A stretch of DNA of 64,000 nucleotides from Glandiceps talaboti (lineage: Eukaryota > Hemichordata > Enteropneusta > Spengelidae): the NCBI RefSeq assembly GCF_964340395.1, contig NC_135553.1, forward strand, positions 67,001 through 131,000, read 5' to 3'. Made by a program: the position numbers and the translations under genes. Shown piece by piece: positions 32,428-45,900 of the stretch. The stretch's first letter is position 1; each line of letters begins with the position of its first letter. Under the pieces are notes generated by a model. That model was not told the origin of the DNA and did not search any database. It saw only the letters and a program-made list of their open reading frames with translations.

Positions 32428-35400
32428 TCAATGAATATAATATACAGTGTTTGTTGCATAGAGGAGCCATAAATAGACATACATCACAACACATAATTCA
32501 CACATACCACCAATGATATATAGTGTTCTTTGCATAGAGGAGCTATAAATAGACATACAATACAGCACATAATTCACACATACCATCAATGATATACAGT
32601 ATAGAGAAGCTATAAATAGACATACAATACCGCACATAATTCACACATACCTTAAACGATATACAGTATAGAGGAGCTATAAATAGACATACATCACAAC
32701 ACATAATTCACACATACCATCAATGATATACAGCATAGAGGAGCTATAAATAGACATACATCACAACACATAATTCACACATACCATCAATGATATACAG
32801 CATAGAGGAGCTATAAATAGACATACATCACAACACATAATTCACACATACCATCAATGATATATAGTATAGAGGAGCTATAAATAGACATACATCACAA
32901 CACATAATTCACACATACCATCAACGATATACAGTATAGAGGAGCTATAAATAGACATACATCACAACACATAATTCACACATACCATCAACGATATACA
33001 GTATAGAGGAGCTATAAATAGACATACATCACAACACATAATTCACACATACCATCGATGATATACAGCATAGAGGAGCTATAAATAGACATACAATACA
33101 GCACATAATTCACACATACCACCAATGATATATAGTGTTCTTTGCATAGAGGAGCAATAAATAGACATACAATACAGCACATAATTCACACATACCACCA
33201 ATGCTATACAGTGTTCTTTGCATAGAGGAGTTAAAAATAGACATACAATACAGCACATAATTCACACATACCATCGATGATATACAGCATAGAGGAGTTA
33301 TAAATAGACATACATCACTACACATAATTCACACATACCACCAATGCTATACAGTGTTCTTTGCATAGAGGAGCAATAAATAGACATACAATACAACACA
33401 TAATTCACACATACCGACAATGATATATAGTGTTCTTTGCATAGAGGAGCTATAAATAGACATACAATACAGCACATAATTCACACATACCATCAATGAT
33501 ATATAGTGTTCTTTGCATAGAGGAGTTATAAATAGACGTACATCACAACACATAATACACACATACCATCAATGATATATAGTGTTCTTTGCATAGAGGA
33601 GCTATAAATAGACATACATCACAACACATAATTCACACATACCATCAATGATATACAGTATAGAGGAGCTATAAATAGACATACACTACAACACATAATA
33701 CACACATACCACCAATGATATATAGTGTTCTTTGCATAGAGGAGCAATAAATAGACATACAATACAACACATAATTCACACATACCATCAATGATATACA
33801 GCATAGAGAAGCTATAAATAGACATACACTACAACACATAATTCACACATACCATCAATGCTATACAGCATAGGAGTTATAAATAGACATACATCACTAC
33901 ACATAATTCACACATACCATCGATGATATACAGCATAGAGGAATTATAAATAGACATACAATACAGCACATAATTCACACATACCATCAATGCTATACAG
34001 CATAGGAGTTATAAATAGACATACATCACTACACATAATTCACACATACCACCAATGCTATACAGCATAGAGGAGTTATAAATAGACATACAATACAGCA
34101 CATAATTCACACATACCATCAATGCTATACAGCATAGGAGTTATAAATAGACATACATCACTACACATAATTCACACATACCACCAATGCTATACAGCAT
34201 AGAGGAGTTATAAATAGACATACAATACAGCACATAATTCACACATACCATCAATGCTATACAGCATAGGAGTTATAAATAGACATACAATACAACACAT
34301 AATTCACACATACCATCAATGCTATACAGCATAGGAGTTATAAATAGACATACATCACTACACATAATTCACACATACCACCAATGCTATACAGCATAGA
34401 GGAGTTATAAATAGACATACAATACAGCACATAATTCACACATACCATCAATGCTATACAGCATAGGAGTTATAAATAGACATACAATACAACACATAAT
34501 TCACACATACCATCAATGATATACAGTATAGAGGAATTATAAATAGACATACAATACAGCACATAATTCACACATACCATCAATGCTATACAGCATAGGA
34601 ATTATAAATAGACATACAATACAGCACATAATTCACACATACCATCAATGCTATACAGCATAGGAGTTATAAATAGACATACAATACAGCACATAATTCA
34701 CACATACCATCAATGATATATAGTGTTCTTTGCATAGAGGAGTTATAAATAGACATACAATACAACACATAATTCACACATACCATCGATGATATACAGC
34801 ATAGAGGAATTATAAATAGACATACAATACAACACATAATTCACACATACCACCAATGTTATACAGCATAGAGGAGCTATAAATAGACATACATCACAAC
34901 ACATAATTCACACATACCATCAATGATATATAGTGTTCTTTGCATAGAGGAGCTATAAATAGACATACATCACAACACATAATTCACACATACCACCAAT
35001 GATATACAGTATAGAGGAGCTATAAATAGACATACAATACAGCACATAATTCACACATACCATCAATGATATACAGTGTTCTTTGCATAGAGGAGTTATA
35101 AATAGACATACAATACAACACATAATTCACACATACCATCGATGATATACAGCATAGAGGAGTTATAAATAGACATACAATACAGCACATAATACACACA
35201 TACCGACAATGATATATAGTGTTCTTTGCATAGAGGAGCTATAAATAGACATACACTACAACACATAATTCACACATACCATCAATGATATATAGTGTTC
35301 TTTGCATAGAGGAGTTATAAATAGACATACAATACAGCACATAATTCACACATACCATCAATGATATACAGTATAGAGGAGTTATAAATAGACATACATC

Positions 35401-36490
35401 ACAACACATAATTCACACATACCATCGATGATATATAGTGTTCTTTGCATAGAGGAGTTATAAATAGACATACATCACAACACATAATTCACACATACCA
35501 TCAATGATATATAGTGTTCTTTGCATAGAGGAGTTATAAATAGACATACATCACAACACATAATTCACACATACCATCGATGATATATAGTGTTCTTTGC
35601 ATAGAGGAGCAATAAATAGACATACAATACAGCACATAATTCACACATACCATCGATGATATACAGTATAGAGGAGTTATAAATAGACATACAATACAGC
35701 ACATAATTCACACATACCATCAATGCTATACAGCATAGGAGTTATAAATAGACATACATCACAACACATAATTCACATATACCACCAATGATATACAGTA
35801 TAGAGAAGCTATAAATAGACATACAATACAGCACATAATTCACACATACCATCAATGCTATACAGCATAGGAGTTATAAATAGACATACATCACAGCACA
35901 TAATTCACACATACCATCAATGATATATAGTGTTCTTTGCATAGAGGAGTTATAAATAGACATACATCACAACACATAATTCACACATACCATCGATGAT
36001 ATATAGTGTTCTTTGCATAGAGGAGCAATAAATAGACATACAATACAGCACATAATTCACACATACCATCGATGATATACAGTATAGAGGAGTTATAAAT
36101 AGACATACAATACAGCACATAATTCACACATACCATCAATGCTATACAGCATAGGAGTTATAAATAGACATACATCACAACACATAATTCACATATACCA
36201 CCAATGATATACAGTATAGAGAAGCTATAAATAGACATACAATACAGCACATAATTCACACATACCATCAATGCTATACAGCATAGGAGTTATAAATAGA
36301 CATACATCACAACACATAATTCACACATACCATCGATGATATACAGCATAGAGGAGTTATAAATAGACATACACTACAGCACATAATTCACACATACCAT
36401 CAATGATATATAGTGTTCTTTGCATAGAGGAGTTATAAATAGACATACAAATACAACATATAATTCACACATGCTACAATGATATATAGT
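32428..36490. repeat. 67-bp minisatellite family, about 60 units over 4 kb
   Basis: The consensus unit holds ATAAATAGACATACATCACA, ACACATAATTCACACATACC and ATCAATGATATACAGTATAG. Three length classes coexist: about 67 bases (CAGTATAGAGGAG), about 76 (TAGTGTTCTTTGCATAGAGG) and about 64 (CTATACAGCATAGGAG). Almost every unit contains CTATAAATAG or TTATAAATAG. Classes are interleaved, with local blocks repeated (for example 35,900-36,300 repeats the order seen at 35,500-35,900). It lies between the convergent STUB1 and UCP4 genes. Minus-strand frames through it are artefacts. Confidence 0.97.
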
Positions 36491-36843
36491 GTTTTTAACA
36501 GAAAGGGGGTAAATGACATAATTGTATGCACTGAATCAATCATCACTTAAAACAACATGTGGTACTTTCTACTTTGCTTCTTTATTACAAAGTCAATCTC
36601 TAATGCCTATCATTACACATACAAATACCCGAGAAAATATATCAGACAAGACTTAAATCAAGGAAAGAAAACATTTATTCTCCCAACTGGAAAAGTGGGC
36701 TATATTAACAGTCCTTTAGAAATACCATAAAAATCATGTTTTCAATGTCTAACTTTAAATTACAATCCCTTTCTTATACAATAGAGTGAGTGTTACCATG
36801 GTTACTGGCAGTTCCTATAATAGATTGACAGTATACAAATGTC

Positions 36844-37016
36844 GACTGGCCGTGAGGGCAATAGCATATGTCTGTTCATCGCGAGGGCCTGTTGATCACC
36901 TCAACATCAACCTATTTCCTGAGGGTGAAGCCCAAGGGAAATAGGTTGATTTTGAGGTGACCGACAGGCCCGAGGGGGGAACTGACGGATGCTATTGCCC
37001 GAACAAGAGGCCAGTC
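36844..37016. mobile_element. Perfectly centred foldback element of 173 bp
   Basis: The arms GACTGGCC...GGCAATAGCAT (36844) and ATGCTATTGCC...GGCCAGTC (ending 37016) pair over about 80 bases with mismatches. The inner arms are CAACCTATTTCC and GGAAATAGGTTG with a GAGGGTGAAGCCC loop. More inverted GGGCAATAG / CTATTGCCC copies at 37146-37200 suggest the full element reaches about 37230. Confidence 0.75.
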
Positions 37017-37239
37017 CACATTTGTTTTATAACACATCTCATTCATACTTTCCAAAAAAGTGAATTATCGTTTGCCGCCATGGCCATTGACCCGTCTGAA
37101 TATTTGTCGTCTGCAAGGAAGACGCTCAAGCATGCGCAATGGGCGGGCAATAGTCCACTCGACTTTTCATTCATGGAACTATTGCCCTATGGGGCAATAG
37201 ATCGTCATTTCTCGGGCAACAGTATTCAAATTACGCATA

Positions 37240-38585
37240 CCATGTGACAGGGCATTGACCAATCGCAACACGACTCACGCAGATGATGTGTTATAATACA
37301 TGTTATAAGCAGTTTCAAGATAATTACCTTCAGGACCCCAAACATCCAAAAAGAAATTGACAAAGTGATATTCATATACCCTGTTTTCTAGTCAAACAAA
37401 GAAACGAACAAACATACCAAATTCAAATAATTATACAATTTAAAAGATACTAACATATCTATTACATTCTCTGTGAATATTGGATTGTAGGTCATAAAAT
37501 TGTACACGAAACAATCAACCATTATTCAAAAGTTATTTATAATACAAACATACTGAAATTTGCATTGTCAGGCTCATTTTAAGCCAATTTGTTAAGCTTA
37601 CATTTGGTTCCAGTTTTGGACTTCATCTCAGAAAAAATATGTAATTGCAAGTTGAGATTTTCTCCCTCTGTATTATGTATATGATACATTTATCTCTGCG
37701 AGTCAACAGAAAATTAAATCATAATATCGCCATTAAGATCCTATAGCTGTATTTAAAGTGTTCATAATCGTTAATAAATTGTGCCTTTAGAAATTGACGT
37801 CAAACGTTTACATAGAATGGTTCCAATCATTCTGAATCATACTGAATTATCTGTCTACTAGTCATTGATGGCACAGTGTAAATTGACTATGTCTACATTG
37901 TACTACAGTGTACTCTGGCTTGATGTCCATGTGTAAATAATCAACATATTGTAAAGTTGAGGGATGTTGATAGGGTTTATGTTGATCATACATGTGTCAG
38001 CACATACCATCTATTCAGAATGGTTGTGAATGTTATTAAATCAGATTTAAAAGGCCAACAGTACCAGACCTTTGTGGCCCTAACTTCATTGCTTCTGAAT
38101 ATAATACTCGTGAAGTGTTGAAAATATAAAATCTTTCTTTTTTTGTTCATGACCTATCTGTTTCAAACTTATAACACAGCATCATGCTTTATGATTTTAA
38201 ATTTACTAACAATTCAACAATCCTGATTCATTCACTTTCAATCAAACATATACATTTATGTTGATGCAAAAGAGACAGAACATTCCTTGAAGACAGTATC
38301 AAAAGAAAAAAATCATCAAGTTCAATAAACTCATATCAGTATAATTCATACTTGTTTTTCTAACACTTGACATTTTTTCCAAGCACATGCTTGGTCTTCC
38401 ATTGAATATATTAGTTAAATACATAAATGGCTGGTGTCATTTCTAAAGAAAGGTATAGTCTAATCACATATTTTTTTATAGCATCCAACATAAATTGCAC
38501 TCTCTTAATTTTTTACTGAGTATGAGTAGCCCTGTAACATTAAGTACAAAATAATCTGTACATTTAAAACACTTAATGTTTTGAT
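37240..38585. other. Intergenic DNA without recognised features
   Basis: AT-rich; no exon, tandem array or structural RNA recognised. Confidence 0.45.
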
Positions 38586-38589
38586 GGTC

Positions 38590-38885
38590 ACACAATATTT
38601 CATGTGACCATCAAAATGACAGCATCTATCACTATCATGTGACTATGAAAGTGACCAATGACAGCATCTATCACTATCAAGTGACGATTGAAATGGCCAA
38701 TGACAGCATCTATCACACAATCATGTGACCATGAAAGTGACCAATGACAGCATCTATCACAATCATGTGACCATCAAAATGACCAATGACAGCATTGTCA
38801 ACATCATTGAACCATCAGAATGACCAATGATTGAATTCTAATACTATCATGTGATCATCAGTATGACCAATAATAACATTCTAAC
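38590..38885. repeat. Degenerate tandem repeat of about 45-50 bp
   Basis: About six units built from CATGTGACCATCAAAATGAC and CAATGACAGCATCTATCAC, increasingly diverged to the right. Confidence 0.85.
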
Positions 38886-38889
38886 TTAT

Positions 38890-41800
38890 GTGACCTCACG
38901 ATTGTTTACTTATCACCATAGACAACACATTTGGACTAATAATTAATACAGATGTACAATTATAGATAAACACATTGCACCAAATCCCATCAGACTTTTT
39001 ATCTATCTACGAGTATAATGTACCTGGGGACATTTTACAAAATATCAATGGATGTTGAGACTAACAGACTGAGTGTATATACTGTTATTGTTATATACTG
39101 ATATCTGACTTATAGATTAGAACATTTTACTGACCTAAACAGACTACTGGCGTACCATCATTTCTAAATACTGTATGTCTCAAGTTTTATGCTGATGACA
39201 TTCTTGCACACTGTGATAATTTTCAATACTAATATGTAACATTATTTTGAGTTTTCTCATGACTTTTCATCACTATGTTCACAGCTACACAGTTGCAAAA
39301 TTTTTACAAACTATTCTAGACTACACATGTCAACACATAACATGCCAGTGTGTAAACGTAGTTTACAAAGAGAAGAGGGTTATTCCCAAAACATCAGCTT
39401 TTAAAAACTTGTTTGGGTCATAGACACATTTTATTTTACTAGTCTGTGAGATATGTCTGCTGTGCTACACTATCAGACATGACTCACAAGGCTGCTTTCA
39501 GCTGAACAACACAACATATCTCACAGTCTACACTTATGCTGTCTCTCTATTTCTTTGTTGAGATGCATATTCTAGCTGTGCCAAATGTAAAGCATTATGA
39601 TTGAGATTTAGTGGAGTAATGGTTCACAGATATAAAAAAAAAAAACTAATTAATTTGGCCCATGTATCCATTTTGTTTTAAATCTATGGTACTCTTTTCA
39701 ATAGTTCACTCTATAGATATATATCCATGTATAGATTGTTGGCTGCTCTGAGACAACCATTTTGGATGTAAATATGGTGTATCAAAATACAGAATGATGA
39801 ATTTACATAGAGGAAAGTTAAAAAATAGTGTCTGGAATTGAAGGATTCCTATTTATATACTGAATGAAAATATTTGGGACCAAGTTTATCAATGTACTGA
39901 GAAGGCTGATAGTGGGTGAAGTCCTTTATTACAGATATACAACACATTGTTGAATGAAAAGGTCATTCTGTGGTTATTAGGCTAAATACTTTTATATTAC
40001 CAATTTTATCAATATAAATTTTATGAAACTCAAAAGTATTTTTTTAGAATCATTTCATATTGTCTTGTGAATTTTCTGTTCATGAGGAGAGCTTTTTCAA
40101 ATATTCAATATTTGTTTGTATTTTTTAAAATAGTCAATGTCCTACACTTCTTAAAATACTCTCAGAAAAGTACTCTTTGCACATACCATTGTTTTGTAGT
40201 CAACTGAAAATATTCTTTATGATTAAGTCCCTGGCTATGGGACTGGCTACTGAACATCTCCTAATACCTCATGAAAATAAATGCAAGTATTTTATACTTT
40301 TGTGGTCCAAACCAATTATAAAGTCAAACTGCAAACTGTCTCATCAGAAATGTAGTTTGGATATTATCTACCTTTATTCCAAAATTACTATAATGCCCAT
40401 ATCTACCCTGTTAACTTAGAACATCACGTGAAACCCTTTCCATTCCATTCATAGGGTAATACATTGTTACAGTAGTAGTAGTACTTAATTACATACGAGG
40501 AGAGAATTTTGTGAATATTGAACTGGATGTAAACAAATTTCAAAAAATAAGAGTTGAAAATTTGACATGTAGAAAACATCATTATTCATGAATGCCTTAC
40601 TTCAAAATTTAAACAGTCTAAATTTGCATTCATTATTTTTTTTAGGTTTATTCTGATTTCAAGACTTCATTTCAAAAAAGAACCTCATCCAAGTGCCCTA
40701 CATGGAACAATTAGTAAATGTCAAATGTTAATTATCCTGTGCTAAACTAGTATTTAACTGCTCGGGCTTTCCCTAATTTGCATACTACTTCAACATCACC
40801 AGGTGTATATTCCCTAATTAGCATGTTACTCTCCATTACTAGGTTTTTTTCCCAAATTAGCTTTTACAGATTTTACATTTACCCACACTACTATTACTAA
40901 TGAATGAAAAAGTTCTAACATCAATTCACAACATTTCTTATGTGGACATTGAAAAAATAAAGTTTCTCAAAACAAAATGATTTCAATCACTAAGCTGAAA
41001 AACTGTTATAAAATGCTTTTTACATGGCAAATGGCAAGCAAATGTACAGTTTATTCTCAATAAATTTACAGTGATTTTTTGCAAAACTTATGACAATATA
41101 GAGTACAACAACATTCTATTAAATGTTAGTACATTTTAAGTTATTTCTGCCCAATAACTTTACTCATCTTCTAAGAGAATCAGCCAACTTTCACAAAAAT
41201 TCTTAATTGCCTTCTTTCATGTCTTATTTTATCTTCCCTACAAAAATCCCAAGAACATCTAAACTAACAAAGCTAACACTATCTACTTGCAAGAAAATAT
41301 ATTGTATTTTAAATCTATGAAATATAACTTCCAAAATGTCTTCACTTGCATGTCAAATACCACAATTGACAAAAACTACAATAAGGCCTCCTCGGGTGTT
41401 TGAAAGTTTTGTTGAAAAGTGTTTGTATTTTCTAGACTAGGTAAAATCTTACATTATGATCTAAAGGTAACTTCTGTGGTCCCAGACATGCAGTAAATAT
41501 GCAAGAACACTACAATCTATTTCTCACTTTACATATAAATTCCCATTGCACCTCTTTTATCAGTTTAACTGAAAATGAGAACATCTACCTTACTAGATCT
41601 TCATAGATGTATAGTTTAAATCATGTACTAAGAATTCAATATATGTTTCCCGAGTAGTTATTTAGTACTGAACAGAGGCCTATCTACATGTACACACCTT
41701 GTAAAATGTCCTGTTTGTTTGCATTTACAGGACAAATTTGATTGCCTAGAATTCAGTTGTGCAACAGTTTATGAACAGAGACAGACACATATTTCCTGAG

Positions 41801-42900
41801 TCTAGCTGTTAGACCCGTGGGCTACACTACAAGATTTAATGGCAATCAAATGTCGCATTGTCTTGAAGGTTCTCCAAGGGTGCAGAAATTAGTGTTGTCT
41901 TTAAACTTTATCCATATTTCAGACTAATTTTGTTGGGTTTCATCATAATTTTCATATATGAGACGATATGAGGCTGAATCTGAAGCTCAATATGAGACTA
42001 GTCTCATATTGTTCTTCAATCTGAATCTGATTCTGATTCTGAAACCAACTTTAGACATCTCTAAAGCATAATAAAACATGCACACATTGAACGTACACAT
42101 ATGACAGCATTAGTAGAGTGTATCAAGTTGATATTACAAATCATTTTACCTGGTATCATCTTTACTGTTTGTGTGACATTTAGTGTAAGGTTTGTATACA
42201 TGTAATATATTGGACATACAGTAAATTACACCAAATATCTCCTTCCTACTTTCTCTAAACTTAGAACAACATGAGAGGTTGTTGCTTAAAACAGAAAGTA
42301 CCAAAGCGTAACATCCACATTTGTCTCTGTTCACCATATCATGTCTCAAATCTGAAATGGTGCAACAATCCTATTTTTGCTGTAGGTGCCTCTGAAACTT
42401 TTACAAGGGTAAATATTTTACAATTTAGGTAGACTGTCATGAACTGAGGTAGTAGGAGATGACAAAACACATCATTGACTCGCTAGTATTAATAACATAC
42501 TACAACAAAAACATTTGACTTGACTTGACTTGTAAACATGACTATAAACCTGTACACTACTGAAGGTTTATGTCTAGGTAGAATATAAAACATACGATAC
42601 AACACATCTCCTGATGGTATGTTAATGTTTTGAATTCAAGACAACATCCACACAAAATCTGTTGCTGAACACTTTTGAAGGTAAAAATCTCCTTCATTTC
42701 TATCAAATCTACATTTGTACACTACAATTTTACAGTGTACACATCCATAGATACTTATTCAGATTTCAAATATTCAAAAAACACTCATTTTTATGCAAAT
42801 CAATCTGTCAATTTGTCTCTATAAGACACACATGTTGTCTCTCACATCTCCAAAAACTTTGATTTCTTTGTTTCACAATTCATTCGCTGATTTCCTTGAT
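38890..42900. other. Downstream flank of UCP4
   Basis: Four kilobases of AT-rich DNA with no exon on either strand. Part may be the UCP4 3' UTR. The only structure seen is the 24-base palindrome at 41988. Confidence 0.45.
41988..42011. repeat. Perfect 24-base palindrome
   Basis: CAATATGAGACT followed by its exact complement AGTCTCATATTG, with no spacer. Related GAATCTGA and TCTGATTC text flanks it on both sides. Confidence 0.9.
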
Positions 42901-42905
42901 GTAGT

Positions 42906-45900
42906 TTAGAAGGACTGTACACCAACTAATTTCCTAATTTCTTCATATGATAGCCAGAAAGTCATTGACCAGGGTGCCTTAAAAGATATAAGAGTGTGAA
43001 TTAGAAAAGTATATTACAACATTAAAATTATGCAACTTTCTGCTAAGCTTTGAGATAGTACTATAGTAGAATGTCCCACTAGAAATACAAGAAACAAGTT
43101 GAAATTAAACAGCTGAGATCACCATACTGGTGTTGAAATTGAGTTTTAACGTGACATCAACTAGTTGTGGTACATATCTGATGATGCCAATGAGATGATG
43201 GCAAACATTTTGGAATATTCACGCTCATTTTCTGAATGTAAGTAGTTAATTGTATTTTCTGTTAAACAGGAACCAAGAGTCCAGAAACATTCATTCTTGC
43301 ATTAGAGAGGAGTTTATGCATGTATATTCATAAATCTGACTTTTACAGCATTACAGAATGAGTGTAACAATAACCAACATACAAGGCTTTATTCCCTGGA
43401 CCATGCTATCAATTCTCATTACCAGAAATAGAATATTTCTTCCAAGCAGCATAATAACAGAAATAATATTGGTTTGATTTCTTTGTTAACAACATGACTT
43501 TCACTTGACACAAAACACATAACACAAGATGGTAGTACAGGTACAAAGAATTACAAAACAGAAAATCAAGACTTACCATCCTGGCCCATGTTGGTATAAA
43601 CCCTTTGTAGAGAGACCAGAAACCTTCTTTCTTGATAGCTTGTAGTAGACAATCAACTGATGATTTATAAAGCAACCCTCTACCATTGGCATCTGTAGGT
43701 TGATTCATAACTCTCGTCTTTACAACATCTGCTGGTGTGCTCATAGAAGCTGCCACAAGACCTGCACAGCCACTGAAATCAACAAAATCAAAGGTTGGTT
43801 TTATGACTACAGAACTGTGGTTTGTACTTTCTGAGAGCCAAGAACTTGTCTATCAGGCTTGATGATGATGTGGTTCCCCAAAATGCCAGCCTCATATGAC
43901 AGACCTTCAGCTGTACAATGCAAGCAGTCTAATACCTGGTGGTAAAAAGGCATCATCTTGGTAGTTCATTGCATAATTATTGACAGGTGATCACAATTGA
44001 CTATTTTGTTCAAATGGTTACATTGTATTCATTACTATTCAATTAGCCTGACTGTGTTTGTTTACCACTCAGTGACTCAAATCCCAGCTTACTACTGTGA
44101 GTCACATGGTGATTAAATAGCATCATTGGTTGACATCTGAATGACAACTGAGGTTGTGTGTTTGTGTCTGTCCATCAATGATTTCTGTGTGCGTGCATGC
44201 ATTCAGTTTGATATAATATTTGTTGTTATTAGCCCCCATCCCCACCACCCCTGAAAGGAGTGTTATTACAATGGGTTCCAAGTGTCTGTCTGTTCATCTG
44301 TCCATTCGTAATGAGTAATTTCTCTGACATTTCATTCAAACCTGGTACATGCATACATGACATACCATAAGGTACATATGCACATGACTTTGTTTTGTGA
44401 CATATGCAAATTTTACTGAATGGTACTATACCCATATTTGTTCTATGCATGATGCACTAGATAGCAACAAGATAATCACTAGACTGCTGGCAATGTGTTT
44501 GGGTTAAGAAAAAGGCATTGTTCCACAATGGTTTATAAGGTTTTGTTACCTTCACATTCAGAAGAAATAATGTATATATTATGATGTAAAAGTAGGATCA
44601 CATATTATTCTATAATGTGTTTTGTTTTGTTTTCCAGTACATATTAAATATGTATAGACTGTACATCAGTGCATATACAGTGAAAACAAATGACTCTGTA
44701 CACACCTACACATATTCCAACTGACACTAAATTGAAACTTTAGACCCTTTCAACCAAAGAACTTTTAATACCAAGATACATGTTTGTCATTCAATACTGT
44801 CAAAATATAGAAATCCATGTTTATTGCTGACTATGTTACTTTCTGTTTCACAAAACAGAGGTTCTTTCCTGAGTCATTTTAGTGATTTAACCCATTCTTG
44901 GCAATTTCTAGCTTTTTGTATTTTAATTAATTGCTGTATATTCTATACACATGCAAATTTTCTTTTGGAATCCAAGGTTAGAATGAAACTAACAGACCAC
45001 CTTAATATTTACTGCATAACTATAATAAATAGACAAACTATAATAAATAGAGACTTCATTCAAGTGTCTATCCCCATAATATAAGGTGCAAGCCTTCTGT
45101 TAATACACTGACCTTGACTTTGACCTGACATGTAACTTTCAAAATCAATACATTTCTTGCATATCACAGGCACTTTGTAGTTACTGTATCTATTTGTTGC
45201 CAATCTCTTTTAAATCATGTTTCCAGATCATGCAGAAGAAAGTTTATAAGTAATACAGAAGAAAAGAAAGATACACATTCAAACATTATTCTTGGTGCTC
45301 ATATAATTGTTTATATTTGACACGACCTTTACCTTCTGAGTTGTAAGTTAAACAAAAAATAAATTTCATCTGGTAGTCACATACAAGTAAAGTATTAGAA
45401 AGGAACTATTTGTTCTTTCTTACTTACCTGCTCATACAATGCACCATCCAATTATCTTTCAGAGTGGTACGTGTGAGTAATTGATGCTTTACAGTATCAT
45501 ATGTAGTTAAGTCTGCATGAAAACAAAGTAAAAGTATAAACATGATTGTTAATTGAGAAGTAAAAACAATGAAAATTGGAAAGCTTGGGAAGTGTTTGCA
45601 AAACATTTCCTTTAGAGGCTATCAATCAATCAATCAAAAGAATTTGTATAGCGCCAAAACCCAATACGACATAATGTTTTATGGCACTGAACAGGAACAA
45701 TAGTGTATCATTGTTTTAAAAAGTTAGAACGCTCTTGCAAACCGATGTGTCTTGATGTCCTTCTTGAATTTATCAAAGTTGATGAAGAACAAATTTCAAG
45801 TGGTATACTGTTCCATAAAACTGGCACTGCTCACGAGAACGCACGCTTACTGTATAACTTTGTATTACAACGAAGTACATGAAGTATAGACTTTTGTTAT

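Noticed and set aside
32428-36490. Possible CRISPR array
   Set aside because: There are no unique spacers; the whole unit repeats head to tail, and the genome is animal.
36957-37247. 96-codon frame beside the foldback element
   Set aside because: It overlaps one arm of the foldback and lacks any recognised domain; more likely part of the mobile element than a gene.
43409-43756. UCP4 exon 8 read through to 43409
   Set aside because: The carrier text ends at the donor at 43577, and exon 9 at 42977-42906 supplies the expected C-terminus.
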